NCBI GenBank assembly: GCA_000149265.1
Contig: CH002502.1
Coordinates: forward strand, 186,001 to 250,000
DNA: 64,000 nucleotides
Origin: Ciona savignyi
Taxonomy: Eukaryota > Chordata > Ascidiacea > Phlebobranchia > Cionidae
Reading direction: 5' to 3'
Notes under the pieces: model-generated
What the model was told of the DNA's origin: nothing
What the model saw: only the letters and a program-made list of their open reading frames with translations
Database searches by the model: none
Translations under genes and position numbers: made by a program
Shown: piece by piece, positions 38,576 through 53,500 of the stretch
Layout of the letters: every line of letters starts with the position of its first letter
How positions within the stretch are numbered: the stretch's first letter is position 1

Positions 38576-41500
38576 ATGAGAATCCTAATATCTCGCTGTA
38601 CTATGATGATGTTCGCGAACTTTCTGTCACTGCTGGTGACGACATACGCAAACAACATTGCACTAACCCACGTGACGCATATAAATGGACCTACCGTTGG
38701 ATCATATTTCGGTTATTCGGTGGCGGCTCAAAAACAGAATGACGTCACGTGAGTAGATCGATATTCTAACTTTTACCGAATTACAATTTATCTAGTTTGG
38801 ATTCAACTTTTTAGCGCGCGTTATAGCCAACATATCACATGTCGAAACCCAGTCGCCTGCGAGCGTCACCGTGAGTTTTTTTTTTTTTTAAATCTTTTGT
38901 ATTTCAAAAGGATAGGAGACGGTATATGTAGTGGTCATTTAACTATTTGGCCGCACGTCTATACTTTTTTATGAACTTGATAGGACATCTTACTCTTAAT
39001 TCAATATTAAACTGAATTTCTATTTTAAAGTTTTGAAATAGGGAAATCCCGTTCAATGAAAATAATTTGTCACTGCTCATATAGTTCAGTAAATTAGCAA
39101 AATGGAATTTTCGACGTTTATAACCCAAGTCTGTTACAGCGTTAACTAAAACACAAAATTTTATTATAATAAACTTTTACGTTACGTAGGATATAGGAGA
39201 GGATATTCATGTTTATCCCGTGAATGGGGAAACCAAGGGGGTTAATACACGGGCAATCGTCAGATCACCTTGCACACACCGTCCGCTTACCGGATTTATT
39301 GCAGTGTGTTGTGTATGATTCAGACGTTCATATAATTTAGTAGAACCTATCATTTCACTGGGTTCAGCCAATGTCCATCAATTGCCTTGCCTAAGGACAC
39401 AACCGGCTAGCTAACGACCAGTTTCGAGCCCGCACCCTTCGACTGAAAGGCGACGCACTAATCCACTAAGCTAACGGTCATCAAACGTTGAAAAGGTTTA
39501 AATTTGGGTGTAGTAGACTATTGGTGGATCTAATTTTATGGGGCTAGCAAAGTAATTAAATTAATTTGTCATCTTTTGGATATGTTATTCATATTTAATC
39601 CCTGCAAATGAGGGAAAACTAAAATGAGGGAAGGAGGGAGATTGAACAAAAAGAAAGATTATGACAATCGAGTTAGTTTTAAACACATAAGGTTTGGGTT
39701 AAGGTTATTTCTGGGGTTGATATTAGTGTTTAGGGCAGGGTTAAAATTAGTTTTCATACTTTTAGTGTGCAGTTTCCCTCCTTTCCTTCCATATTATTTG
39801 CCCCATTTTGTGTTTCACACAAGCAAAGCCAAGCACAACCACAGTTACTTATTTCAAATTCAATTTCTGCAAGGGTTTGGATTGGAGCCCCAAAGTACTC
39901 TGTAGCTGGGGAATCCTCTGGATCGTCACCCACTAAGCATGGGGCTATATATCGATGCAAAGCAATCGGGGGGATTTCGTCGCCGTTCCGATGTTCCGTT
40001 GTTGACCTGGAACAATCAGTTCATTCTGATGCACAAGGGGAAGGTTTGTCATCATTTCCTTACTTGTTCGATCGGATTAGGATATGATATTCATGTTTAT
40101 CCCTGTGAATGGAAAAACCAAGGAGATTAACACAGGGCAATCGTCAGATCACCTCGCGCCCATCGTCGGGTTACTGGAGATATTGCAGTGTGTTGTGTAA
40201 TTGAAACATTCCTTTAATTTAGTAGAATCCATTAATCCGCTGGATTCCGGTAATGTCCATTAAGTGTCTTACCCAAGGACATAACCGACTATCTAGACAG
40301 CAGTTTCGTGCCTGCAACCTTTCGGCTGGAAGGCGTCACACTAAACCACCAGATGAATTCTTTGGTGGGATAGTGTGTTTTCCTTCAGCTAAAGGGTTGG
40401 AGGTTCAAAATTGGTCACTAACAAGTCGGTTGTGTCCTTGACCAAAGCACATAGTGGACATAGCCTTAACGCAGCGGATTAATAGGTTCTACTAAATTAA
40501 AGGAACATTACACAACACACTGCAATAGCTCTGGTAACACAATGGTGGACCTTATTATGCGCAACCATTGTGTTACTGGTACTATTGCAGTGTGTTGTAT
40601 ATCATGGAGACATTCTCTTTATTTTAGTACAAGACATTTACCCACTGGGTTTAAGATAATCTATGATTGCGTCATAATGCCCCTTGTGTGTTTTCATCCA
40701 TGTAAACAAATATTAGATGCATTATTCCATAAAAAATTTATTCGAAATTTATTTTTAAGAAACTCAAGACCAGTTGCCAGCGATGGCATTGGAGTCGTGT
40801 GATTTCGGTGCCAACGGCTTCTGTGGTTTCACTCATGATAACAACTCCGATTTCCAGTGGCAAATCACTATGGGGTATTGTATTGTCGATAGGTTTAATG
40901 TTATTGTTAAGGTTTAAAGAATTAGAATATCAAACATCTCCTGGTTGTTGAATTGGTTTGGATCGAAACTAATCGTTGGCTTGTTGCTTGTGTCCTTGAG
41001 CATTAATTTGCTTGAACCCAGTTGATTATTGGTCTAAACTAACACTAAGGCAATCTCTTTGTACACACCACACATTAATTATACAAACCACGCAGTAATT
41101 GTATACTACACTGCAATAGCATAACTGTACAATTGTTTCCATATAACTTCCACTCCATAATCACCCATATTATTACCTGAATACAAAACAAGGTTTGGAT
41201 CCAACAACCTTTAAACTTGCTGTCAATACTTCAACCGACTAAGCCAGACTGAAAGTAATCTCCAATCCATCCTGTATGTTTGGTTAGTATGTCGCCTTTC
41301 AGCTCAAGTTTGCAGATTCGAAACATGTGGCTAGCTTGTCGGTTGTGTCCTTAGGCAAGGCACTTTACGGGCATTGCCGGAACCCAGCGGATTAATGGGT
41401 CTTACCAAATTGAAGGAACGTGTCTATCATATACAACACACTGCAATAGCTTCGGTAACCCGACGATGGGCACGAGGTGATATGATGATTGCCTGTGTGT

Positions 41501-44500
41501 TAATTCCCTTGGTTTACCCCATTCTCAGAGATAAACATGAATATCCTGTTGATTGATATGTTTCTGCAGGTCAGGGCAGCGCAATAAATTTTTAAATCGA
41601 AACAGACGTCGGAAATGTTTTAAAAACTTGAACCTGGGTGTGCGGTTGACTGGACCCATGGATTACACGATTAATGGTAAGATTTAGTGAGCACATCTGT
41701 TGACAAGATAAATGCAGTACATGTTCCTTTTTTTTAAGAAATTTATCAAAAAAATTGGTTCACCCTATTGTGGCTATTGTTTGGTTGGTTAAAAATACGG
41801 TCCTTTGAAATCTAAAATAATTCTAAATCCCTTCAATTGGACATTTGTATTCAAAACTAAAAGATATTTGCTCACATACCGGTTAACCATTGTTTTGGGG
41901 GTTGTAGGTTTTGTTTCTTTTTTTCTCCTGCTTTATGGCAATAAAGAAAAGATTTAAAAAAAGGGGGGAAAAAACAACAAAATCACAGTAGTTGAAACAA
42001 GTCAGCTGTATGTTTAAGATATTAGATAAGAAAAAGATAAACAGATGTGCCCAATAAATCTGAGCTTTAAAAGAGTAAAAGTTGAAATTACTTAGTTGAG
42101 CAGAAAATCTGTCAATACAGTCTAAAATAATTTGTAACAAACAGGAATATGAGGGTGGCCACGAGGTAATCTGACGATTGCCCTTGTAAGAATGCTGCCT
42201 TACGTATTTAAGAGAAAATATAACAATTGCCTGTGTAATAACGCAACTTGTGTTTCCCTTTCATGAGATTAAAACATGATAATGATGTTTCTTATAATTA
42301 CTTTAGGGCAATCGTTTAACTTGCTACTTTATATAACTTTTTAACTTTCATGTTTATCTGACAGATTACTATTTGAACGCCGACTCCAAAGTGACCAAAA
42401 ATGCTTATTCTAAAAAGACAATTTTAGTGTCGCAACCGATCGCAATGAAGAAAGGTTTGGTACAATGTCTGCGTTTCTGCTTTAACGCTTACTCGGAATT
42501 AGATCGGCAAAAAATAGAAAACGCAAATCGATCGCTGATTGTATGGATGAAAGATATGGACACAGGAAAAGAGAAGAGACTCTTTAAGTATAATGGACTC
42601 CGGCAGTTTGCTAGTGAATACTGGAACCACACTGAACTTAATATAACTGGGAAATCTAATGGATTTTACAAGGTTTGATTGACTTTATGATATTTTAGCT
42701 AGACCGACAGATTAGCTTCGTAGATGGGTGTGTTGCATATTAGGGAAGGGTTGCAGCGCTAGCTAGTCAGTTGTGTTCTTGGGCAAGGTACTTTGCGAAC
42801 AATGCTTGAACCCAGCAGATTAATGAATTCTACTAGAGATAGAAATTCATGTCAATATCTACTAGAAATTTAAGTCGCTGTGCTGTGATTTCTTTTTGCT
42901 GTTTTTTTTATTCCTAGCGCAAAAATTTAAAAAAACAAAAACAATACTTATGAGGTACTTCAAATAATTTACATTGTAACATACACCAACTGAGTCATCA
43001 AACTCTTGTTTTGGGCTTTACGAAAGTGGATGCAATGTTTTTTATTTTTTTGATAGATCCTGCAGAATACAAAAACCTGATTTTTTTAAAATTAAGACGT
43101 TTCAAAAACCCTAAAAATCTAGCCTTTATTCTATTTGTACTCTGTGTTTTTTTATTTAGATTATCAAATGATATTAAATATGGCTGTTTCATAATCAACT
43201 TCCACAGCTGTATTTCAAAGCTGTGGTGTACAAGTACAGAGGGACCAGGTTGCCCCGGAAATGCTACGGCTTCGGAGACGTAGTGTTGGCAGATATTAAT
43301 GTATCAAACATCCCATGTGGAGGTAAAAGTGAATTCAGATTTTACCATGGGGTTGGTGGTATGTGGGTTCATTTATTCATTAGTATATGCGGGTCGACGG
43401 TAGTCCCGGGAGCAGGAATTTGGGCCGTAAAAGGCTCATTACTCCAGCGCCCCGAGCTATCATGGATCCGGGATGTAGCATTCAAGTGGTATTGGTCGGT
43501 AGAATATGATTGATAGTCGGATAGTTGTGTGTTCATAACCCACCACCTGTATGTTGCATCTGTCCTTTGGAAAGGCAAATAAGAAAAAAAGGGTTAAACC
43601 AAGTGAAGTAAAAAAATAATTTTTAACTAAACTTTACAATAATCACATACTACAATATGTAACCCAACTGTAGCCAGGTGATTGACTAATATAATGATCA
43701 TGTAACATCATAATATAATCATTGTGGTGTGTAATCCCTATTTTTAAACTCTGGCACTATAACCATCCGCCTTTGACCTGATTATTTTCACACCAAACCA
43801 CGTTTTCAACGAATGTTGCAGTCGAAGACAAGAATGTGGACGTGATTGAGGCCGAACAGTCGATCGGGCTGAATTTAGCTGGAAGAGGAACAAGTGACAA
43901 TGTCATGTCATTGACGGTGAGTTCTTCGAAATCTACCGCTATTCGATTGTGTTTTATTGTATGGCTGTTTGTGCTGTGTTTTTATTTGCTTTAGTGGATG
44001 GAAATTTGCTTTAAGTGGTTGGAAATGCAAATTTTTGTAAAAAGAAAAAACAAATGGTTGTAGCAATCGCAAATTATAGTAGGCCATGTAACAATTTTTG
44101 GCACAATTTATATTTTAAGGCTTAATTAAAATAATTGTTTTAATTTGCATAATTTTATTTTATTTATACGTTAGGTTTTGCGGCCACATCTTTATAGGAT
44201 AGGATAGGATAGGATATAACCTTTATAATTGAATACTTCAAATATAAAAATATTTTGTTCCATTATGAGCACTTATAATTCAACATAATATTGTATTCAA
44301 ATTGAGTATTTCTAAAAAGGAGATTCCTATTAGTAACCTGACCTTAAAACTAGCACAACTGGGTTAAGGTATAAATAGATATAAATGATTATTTGGATAC
44401 ACTCACTTAGCATCCGTCACCTTAAGTAGTTTTCATATTCTATTTTGATTGAGGAATGTTAATGCTAGAATAAGGTTGCAATTACAAACCACCTTTATAT

Positions 44501-47500
44501 AAACCATACCAACACTATAGTTAAACGCGTGTGTTTAATCCATATAATATAAGGTTAATCTATTCGCGATAAGGATATGTTACATAATAGTCAAGCCCTT
44601 AGAAATTCTAATAATTTTCAGAATACAATATTTGGATGCTGTGTAGGTAATTATCATGTAAATTAGCCATGGATGTAAATAACATTACTCAGCAAATTTG
44701 AAGTTATTACATAGCGTATCAACCCCTTGTAAGAAATCCAACGGGTAATACGCAGCACGTTTCTATTACGTCAAATAATCGGGAATTTCCTGTAGCTGTG
44801 TATGAATGCCCAGGTAAACAGGAAGTATCAAACAACAATATAAGCCTCTAATACTTGCTACGTTGCCACCTTTTAATAGTTACCGCCACTGTGTTTAAGA
44901 CCTTTCTATAACCCTACAAACTGCTGATGCTACAAATGATCTTACACCAAATCTCTTTTTTATTTTTTAGTTTCGTTTCACCCAAATTATTAGTTTGAAT
45001 TAAATGTTACTGTGATTTGACGACTATAAAGCTATTTTAGCCATGCATTAATATAGTATGTTCTTATTTTAATATTCCAAACATGAATTTATAATCCAAA
45101 GCGTTTTTAATACAGTATTGGGTTTTACGGTGTTGTAAACATTTGCAGTTTTTCTCATAATATTGATTACCATTCTCAAGTGCATGCAATCGTGGAAGTT
45201 GAATATTTAAATGTGCTTCCCCAGTTATTGATTTATCAATTTGTAGCTGATAGGATATGGGTTGTCCATGTGTTTTAGATTACCTTGCAAATCCTGTTGG
45301 AAAAAATTCTCACACAAGTTTCCATCAGATTACCCACCGTTGGGTTATTATAGAGCTATGGCAATGTGTTGTGTATGGTTGAATTTTAGTAGAAACCATT
45401 AATTTACTGGGTTAAAGCATTTTCTGATAATTGCCTTGTCCGAAGACACAACAGACTAGGTATAAACTAATTTCGATCCTACAACCTTTCAGCTAAAAGG
45501 CGATGCACTAACCAACCAAGCTACTTGGCCAGACGGCCAAGGATTTAGTTGTTTTCTGAAAAGCTGAAAGGTTAGGATCGATATTAAAAAATGTAAAAAT
45601 TGGAAAAAACTGGAAAAAAGGTTATATGTTAAAAATGTAAAACTATAATAAGATGCTTTTTATCTCGGTGTGTGGGACCATGATTGTTGTCCTCATGTGC
45701 ATATTCGGGTTGCTGTGTATTTAGTTTTTAATTTAATTTGAGGTTTTAAATCAACAAATTTAGATTCACTGGTTTGATTCAATGGTTTGACTAAAGCTTT
45801 TTCCAAATACATTACACACATAACAAGTGGTTGAAGATTGGACCAGGAACCTGTATGTTCTTGTCTGATCCTTAATGCATGGTCTCTGTTCTAATACAAC
45901 AGAACTTTCAATTATTCTAATATAATATGCGTCATTGGTTGAAGTGTCCTTATAAAACAAATGTAATTCTTAATTAAACCGTCAGCACTGTAAACTGAAA
46001 ATAATTTTACTATTTTTTTCTAATTTGTAAACAATATTAAACACCTAAAAATTATTTTGTTCAACTATAAGCAACTAGTTTGGAATGATGGGTTCTACCA
46101 AATTAAAGCTAACGAATGCCTGTGTGTTAACTTCCCTTTCGTTTTCCCAATCACGGGGTAAACATGTATATCCCACCTATATATATTAATATGTCCCACA
46201 GACGTGCGCTCCGTTATGGCAACACAACTGCGGTTACGCAAGAGAGGCAAACGGTGCATGTTATGAGGTGGAAGCCAACGACACACATGTACGAGCCATC
46301 CATAAGCACAACCCTATACAACAAGGTTGGTACATGATAAATTAGCCATCTATTGTTGTGTTTTACTACAAAATATCTCCTATGCATGTTGCTAAATAAG
46401 AAAACACAGGTATTTGACAAAGGTTTTGATTCCTAAGGTTGTGTTTTATTTTGGGTGGGTTCAAATGTTTCTTTTTTTCAATTAAAATCCTGGTGTTTTA
46501 AATAGTATATAAATACAGTGTTTAAGTTTAATTTGTTTTATTTGAACTAAAGAAATAAAATATTTTTAACACACGGGCAATCGGCAGATCACCTCGCGCC
46601 CATCGCCGGGTTACCAGAGCTATTGCAGTGTGTTGTGTATCATACACACGTTTCTTAAATTTAGTAGAACCCAGGCAATGTCTGTTAAGTGTCTTGACCT
46701 AGGAAACATCTAACTAGCTAGCGACCAGTTTCAAATCTGCAATCTTTCGGTAGAAAGCCGCACTAAATCACCTGACTAACCGGTCGGGGTTCCGTTACCT
46801 GCAACATTTCGGCTGAAAGGAGATGCACTAACCCAACAGACTCATAAGTTTTCTTTCCAATAGCAAATTTATTTCTAATATTTAATGTTTAAGAATGCAT
46901 TCGTGGAAAAATCGACATTGTGTTGCTGGTCGACCAATCAGGAAGTGTGAACCAGTGCAACTTCCAGAAGGTGAAACGATGGTTGCGAGATATCGTTCGC
47001 AGCTTTAATCTTGGATTAACTGAGCAAGATGTTGGGGTCGTTGTTTACAGCAGCAAACGTAAGTTGAATAGAATTCCAGGGTGGTTGGATTAAGTTCGAA
47101 GGTTTATTCTTAGATTAACTGAGCAAACATTTAAGTTGTTACTGCAGCAAATATTTACTGCAATAAGTTAAAATCCAAATGTAAGATAATATAGAAATCC
47201 ATTAGTATTACATTTTTAGGATTGGGTAGTCATGTTTGTAGCTAGGTGAGAATTATCAAATTACTGGAGCTATTGCAATCTCCGTTAAGTGCCTTGCCCA
47301 AGGCAAGTGTTCGGTTTAACGGCAAAATACTAACCCACTACACTTTTTGTTCATAAAAATTTAAATTTATAATCCTCGTTTTAGCAGAAACGTAATGGCT
47401 AAAATAGCTGCTCTCACATGCAATATATTCTGTAAGGTTTTGCCAGTGCTATTATTGTGTTTTGTATGTATATCTTATATTATAAGCACATAGGAAAAGA

Positions 47501-50500
47501 TTTTTATGTGAATAAATATGGGAAAATGACTTTGTCAAGTTGCCATCCGAATTAACAAGGTCATCGTATGCTTTCCATAGTGATGACACGGAAGGTAATT
47601 GATCTCGGGTTCGGGGAATACCATGAGGATGGACGAAGTAAGAAGGCAGCAATGACGAGGATATTAACGAACCTCCCATACGAGGCTGGGAAGACATACA
47701 CAGGTGGGGGCGGGGGGATCATTGTGGCTTTGGGTTTCTGTTGGGGATGTTCTACCTGAATTAGTTTCTAAATTAATATCTGAATACTCTAATTACCAGA
47801 TTTATCGTTCGAATCTAGAGTCTCGAGACGCTATAAAATAGACTTAAGGATATTCATTTTATCCCCATCAATTTGAAAATGCATGACAATGTCTGTTAAG
47901 TACCTTGCCCAAGGACACAACTGACTACCTAGCGAACATTTTCAAACCTACAACCCTTAAGCTGAAAGGCACTGCAACAAGCTAATCGGACGAATATAAA
48001 CTTGCAGGCTACGCGTTCAAGATAGCGAATGAGATGCTGACAGGGAACAAATCAAGAAGTGACGCAAAGAAGATGATAATCCTCCTGACAGATGGAGCAA
48101 CTACAAGGGACAACACACCAATGTTGGAGTAAGCAAAGTCCTTTAAGATGAAAGAAACAACAAATAAATGACTTATAAAAAATAAGTTTTTTAAATCTGA
48201 GTTAAACTTTTTGCTCTAAATGCTGAAATATTCTATCTTATAACCAAAATACACCAGGAATTTGATTTATATATCCATATTCACAGGGATAATCATAATT
48301 ATCTTAATGTTGATGAGTTGAAAAATCGTTCAGTGAAATACAAACACGGATTTAACTCGGCAGGGGTTTGCCGCTGCGATTTAATTGCTTTGCATCAAAT
48401 TACCTTAGACCAAATTACATTTGCTTTGCACCATCATTGCGGGTCCAGCAGCATGCATGTTAATTGCGTTAGACCACAGGCGGTCGAATTTAACACGACA
48501 AAAAACCATCCAAAACCATCCAGGAAACAACTGGTGATTGCTCGATCGTCCAACATCTCCATCCTCGCAGTCGGGGTGGGAAAGTTCAACGAGACCGAAC
48601 TCGTTCAGATCGCAGGAGNNNNNNNNNNNNNNNNNNNNNNNNNNNNNNNNNNNNNNNNNNNNNNNNNNNNNNNNNNNNNNNNNNNNNNNNNNNNNNNNNN
48701 NNNNNNNNNNNNNNNNNNNNNNNNNNNNNNNNNNNNNNNNNNNNNNNNNNNNNNNNNNNNNNNNNNNNNNNNNNNNNNNNNNNNNNNNNNNNNNNNNNNN
48801 NNNNNNNNNNNNNNNNNNNNNNNNNNNNNNNNNNNNNNNNNNNNNNNNNNNNNNNNNNNNNNNNNNNNNNNNNNNNNNNNNNNNNNNNNNNNNNNNNNNN
48901 NNNNNNNNNNNNNNNNNNNNNNNNNNNNNNNNNNNNNNNNNNNNNNNNNNNNNNNNNNNNNNNNNNNNNNNNNNNNNNNNNNNNNNNNNNNNNNNNNNNN
49001 NNNNNNNNNNNNNNNNNNNNNNNNNNNNNNNNNNNNNNNNNNNNNNNNNNNNNNNNNNNNNNNNNNNNNNNNNNNNNNNNNNNNNNNNNNNNNNNNNNNN
49101 NNNNNNNNNNNNNNNNNNNNNNNNNNNNNNNNNNNNNNNNNNNNNNNNNNNNNNNNNNNNNNNNNNNNNNNNNNNNNNNNNNNNNNNNNNNNNNNNNNNN
49201 NNNNNNNNNNNNNNNNNNNNNNNNNNNNNNNNNNNNNNNNNNNNNNNNNNNNNNNNNNNNNNNNNNNNNNNNNNNNNNNNNNNNNNNNNNNNNNNNNNNN
49301 NNNNNNNNNNNNNNNNNNNNNNNNNNNNNNNNNNNNNNNNNNNNNNNNNNNNNNNNNNNNNNNNNNNNNNNNNNNNNNNNNNNNNNNNNNNNNNNNNNNN
49401 NNNNNNNNNNNNNNNNNNNNNNNNNNNNNNNNNNNNNNNNNNNNNNNNNNNNNNNNNNNNNNNNNNNNNNNNNNNNNNNNNNNNNNNNNNNNNNNNNNNN
49501 NNNTGGATTACTACCTGTGTGCATCATTACATACATAAAATTTATAATGCATTACACTAGTTTATACTTAGTCAACTATTTTAAGAGCTTTAACACAGCC
49601 ACCATGTTTGCTCCCAAAGGTTCCCACACAAACGAATCTATGGAAAACCTTCAACAATGCCAACTGGGCTTCTCCATCCACTATAACAAGGTAGGAACAT
49701 GAGAGTATTTGGAAACTCTGTTAACATCTTCATTTGAATCCACCAATAGTTTAATTGCCAATGATAATTTTAACCAATAAAACTGTATTTCGGCCTCAAA
49801 CTTTTCAAAAACTCGTTTCAATGTTTCGAACAAAATTTACTGTAAATTCACAAAGTCATTTTAAACATTCCTTTAACTTAACTGACTTCATTCTTTTAAA
49901 TTTCTAGGAAGATTTATACATGGGGTCACCTGGTTGTTACGGGGGAGTGGGGAATGTTATCACCCACCATATGGACATAACCCCAAGTTATAGGGTAAGT
50001 TTAGTTTAGTTTATTTTTTGTTTCCACGATGAGAACACGAAGCGGGACTATTGATAAAAATTTGGAAAACGGGAAAAACCGGAAAACGACAGTCGATAGA
50101 ACACGTCTAAAAAAAGGAAAAGAATATTAAAATTCTGTATAATTTGACAAGTATACAATTCCTTGACATATATGGGCATGGGGAGCTTAAGTCGGGGGGA
50201 TGTTTATTGCATGGTGGGGATAAAGCAGTGTAAGTTATAACATGGATAATTGTCAAATTACCTTCCACATTTAGCTGGAGCTGTTGGAATGTGTTGATTA
50301 CTGTAAAGGCATTGCTTGTTGTTGTTAAACCCAATAATCTACTGGGTTTAGGACAAGTAATTGTGTTAAGAAAGAACTCAACAAACTATCTGGCAGCTGG
50401 TTTCAATCCTACAACCTTCCCAGTCTGGAGTTATAAAATGAGCCCAATGTCCTGTTCTACTGCAAAGTGCAAAAGGATCTAAACTAAGGTGAATTCTCAT

Positions 50501-53500
50501 GTCTGATGAATTCCCATGTAATTATCCCACCTGCCTAGTATTCCAGATATAAGTCCTCAATTTAGAATAACTGAATTAAAATAGCAAACGCAAAATACTT
50601 TAAGCACAACCCAGAATTTCTCAAGCGTTGAAAAAAATGTTTAAATTTGCAATTGTCATTTGTTGTACATTTTCATTACATGGCAGTTTTAGGCAGTCAT
50701 TACTTTAAATTTATCTGTGTGTGGTAACTGCCCCATTTGTGATCTACAAAAAGTAGTTTTAATAAATCTTTATTTTATCCAGAACTTCTCCCAAGTTTTC
50801 AATAACAGCCACCATCTGCATCATGAAGGTATGAAACACACAAATTGTCTTTTATAAATCTCATGGCAAGTTGATTCTGTTTAACTAAAAGAAAAATTAA
50901 TAAACTGACTGTGACTAATTCTTGTATCATCTTATGCAAACATTATATAAATTTATGTATAAATTTAATCATTTTAACTCAGGTTTATATTTAAAAAAGC
51001 TAGTCGGTTGTGTCCTTGGGCAAGGCAATTCATGGACATTGCTTGAACTCAGCGGATTAGTGGGTTCTAATAATTAAACGAACGTCTCAATCATACACTT
51101 TGCAATAGCTCTGCTAACTTGACAATGCACTTAGGGTAATCTGACAATTATACATATACATGTGATAATGGTCCTTGCATATCCCATTCATGGCATAAAA
51201 AAATAAGCACTCTATTCTATAACATTGTTATATGCCTGATTTTTTGTTTTTGTTAGTAAGAAAATCAAGCATTTATTGTTTAAGTAAGATGGTTTTAATG
51301 AATTCCAATATATTTAAAACAGATATGTTGCACCACAATACTAGTGGGGAATCCCCAAACACGGTACACGCCAAGTCGGTAATATTTGGGGAGTTTGATG
51401 TTCCAACAATATCCCAACTTAAACATGCGCTAACAGACAACCTGCAGCAGAGTTACCTCGGTAATTATATTTAAACATTGATGCGTTTACAATGTCAGAG
51501 TTTATTGTGATTTCAGTGTTTGGACACAATTTTTGCTGCTTCTCTTAAGACTTGTAGCCGGTTGTGCCATTTTTCAACCTTTTTTAGTGGTTCACCACAC
51601 TTCGGTCTGCTTACTTGTCTACTGAGATTATTTCAACCCTTTTGCTGCATTGCTTATTTTATTTACCTAATACAAATGAGCCAAACACCAGTTTATCATA
51701 TTTCTAACTTAAAAACCAGCAAAAGCTGTTCGCTTGTGAGGTCTAATGGACCCATCAAGGTTTTAATGACTTTTGGGAAATTGCTTTTATGTAATGAAAA
51801 TGGATTAGTTTAAATTAAATGGTTAACCTCATTTGAAACTAGTCGAGGCTTGTCGGTTTTGCACTTGGGCAAGAAAAACATGTGGCGGACATTGCCTGTA
51901 CCCATTGAATTAACTTGCAAACTGAAATAGTTACAGCAATTAAGCAGCATGCAACTAGACTCAAATTATTTTAGCAAACACTATAATGGCCCTGTATTTT
52001 ATCCCAGTAATAGTTATGACATCACAGGCTATGCTGTGACAAGTGGGAACTTCTTCGGGCCAAATGCTGGAAGCTTCGTTGCGTCCAGTGCTCCACGTTT
52101 CCATGGTAACGGGGCGGTGGTCATCTACCATTCTCTCGTCGATCCAGCCACAAGAGGACGACATTATGTCGTTGGGCAACAGGTTGGTAAATGGGGTTGG
52201 GTGGTCATGTGGCTGGATTGTTAATGTGTCCGATACATAGAATTACAATAACGAACACGGTAAAAAATAAAAAAATAGTCGTAACTGAACAAAATGGTAA
52301 AAAATAATTATGGCTGGGGTAAAAATAAAAAAAGTATGGTTAAATGCCAAGATTGACACCTCGTATACAAAATCAGTCTTAGGTAGAGCACTGAAGATTT
52401 TAATTCAGTTTCTGTTAAGGCCAATTGCTTTGCCCAAGGACAAAAACAAACAATTTACAAAAAGACTACAAAAAGTTTTCATTGCAAGAAAACTATGTGC
52501 ATGGGTGCGGGGTTGTCTTGAGACTCAAGTTAACCCCATGAGTACTTTTTCATGGATAACCAGGAAAATATACATTCATGAATTTGTCTGTTTAAAGAAT
52601 TTTTTTTAAATGTCCTATTAAAGGACACATTTATAAATAAGATTGTCCCCCTTGAAAATGTTATAAACCTTGAATACGAGTAATGGTTAAATAAAAGCCA
52701 TCATTAACTGATTTTCACACTACACTTTTCATCTACAACATTTTAAGACTTTGTCACAGGAATGACCATATAGTATCGGTGGTGTGATTTAAACATGTTA
52801 CCATGTTACGTCTGACACTTTCCATAGTTCTCCGAGTACTTTGGTGCCACCTTGTGCAGCGAAGATGTGAACGCTGACGGCTTCGATGACCTCATGATCG
52901 GAGCCCCCCTTTATTCCACCCAGTATGGAGATGTGGGGAGGGTTTACGTTTATATGGGAGGCAGTAACATGGTGGGTACTTTGGGTGTAACCTGTTACTA
53001 GGATGGTATAAATTGGGTTTCCTCTTTTTACCCCTATTTTTAGGCATTTTTACAGAGGGTTAATGTTATATTTCTGAGTTTTAACAAATTTGTGTCATAA
53101 TGTGATATCATAAAGCCATGTAACAGGTAGATATCTCAATGTCTTGCTAGGTAAAGAGGTGTCAATACTTATATCATTGTCATCATTGCTTTAGGTCAAA
53201 TTCTTGTTGTTTTAACATTATGTGTGGTCATTCTTGGTTAAAATGTATAGGATAGGATATGGATAGGATAGTCATGTTTATCCTCATGAATGGAAAAACT
53301 AAGGGAGTAAACACATGGGCAATCGTCAGATCATCTGACGACCACCGTCGGGTTACCGGAGATATTGCAGTGTGTTAATAACACACACTGTGTTATGTAT
53401 GATTCATAAATTCCTTTGATTCAGTAAAACACATTAATTCGCTGGGTTCAGGCAAGTGCCTTGCCCAAGGACACAACCGACTAGCTAGCGACCAGTTTTG

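Larger units (their letters stand above)
40781..43322 (+). other. MAM-domain cassette of the integrin gene (exons 3-6)
   Basis: Four exons (40781-40874, 41570-41676, 42365-42672, 43208-43322) encode residues about 115-322. They begin LESCDFGANGFCGFTHD (MAM: CDFE..CG..QD), then DFQWQITMG, KKTILVSQPI, GLVQCLRFCFNAYS, and end GDVVLADINVSNIPCG, the typical close of MAM domains (GDIALDDI.....C). Both outer introns are phase 1, so the cassette can be removed without changing frame (the flanks would read ..DAQGE then VEDKNVD..). MAM domains act in extracellular adhesion and dimerisation; I know of no canonical integrin alpha chain that has one. Confidence 0.88.
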
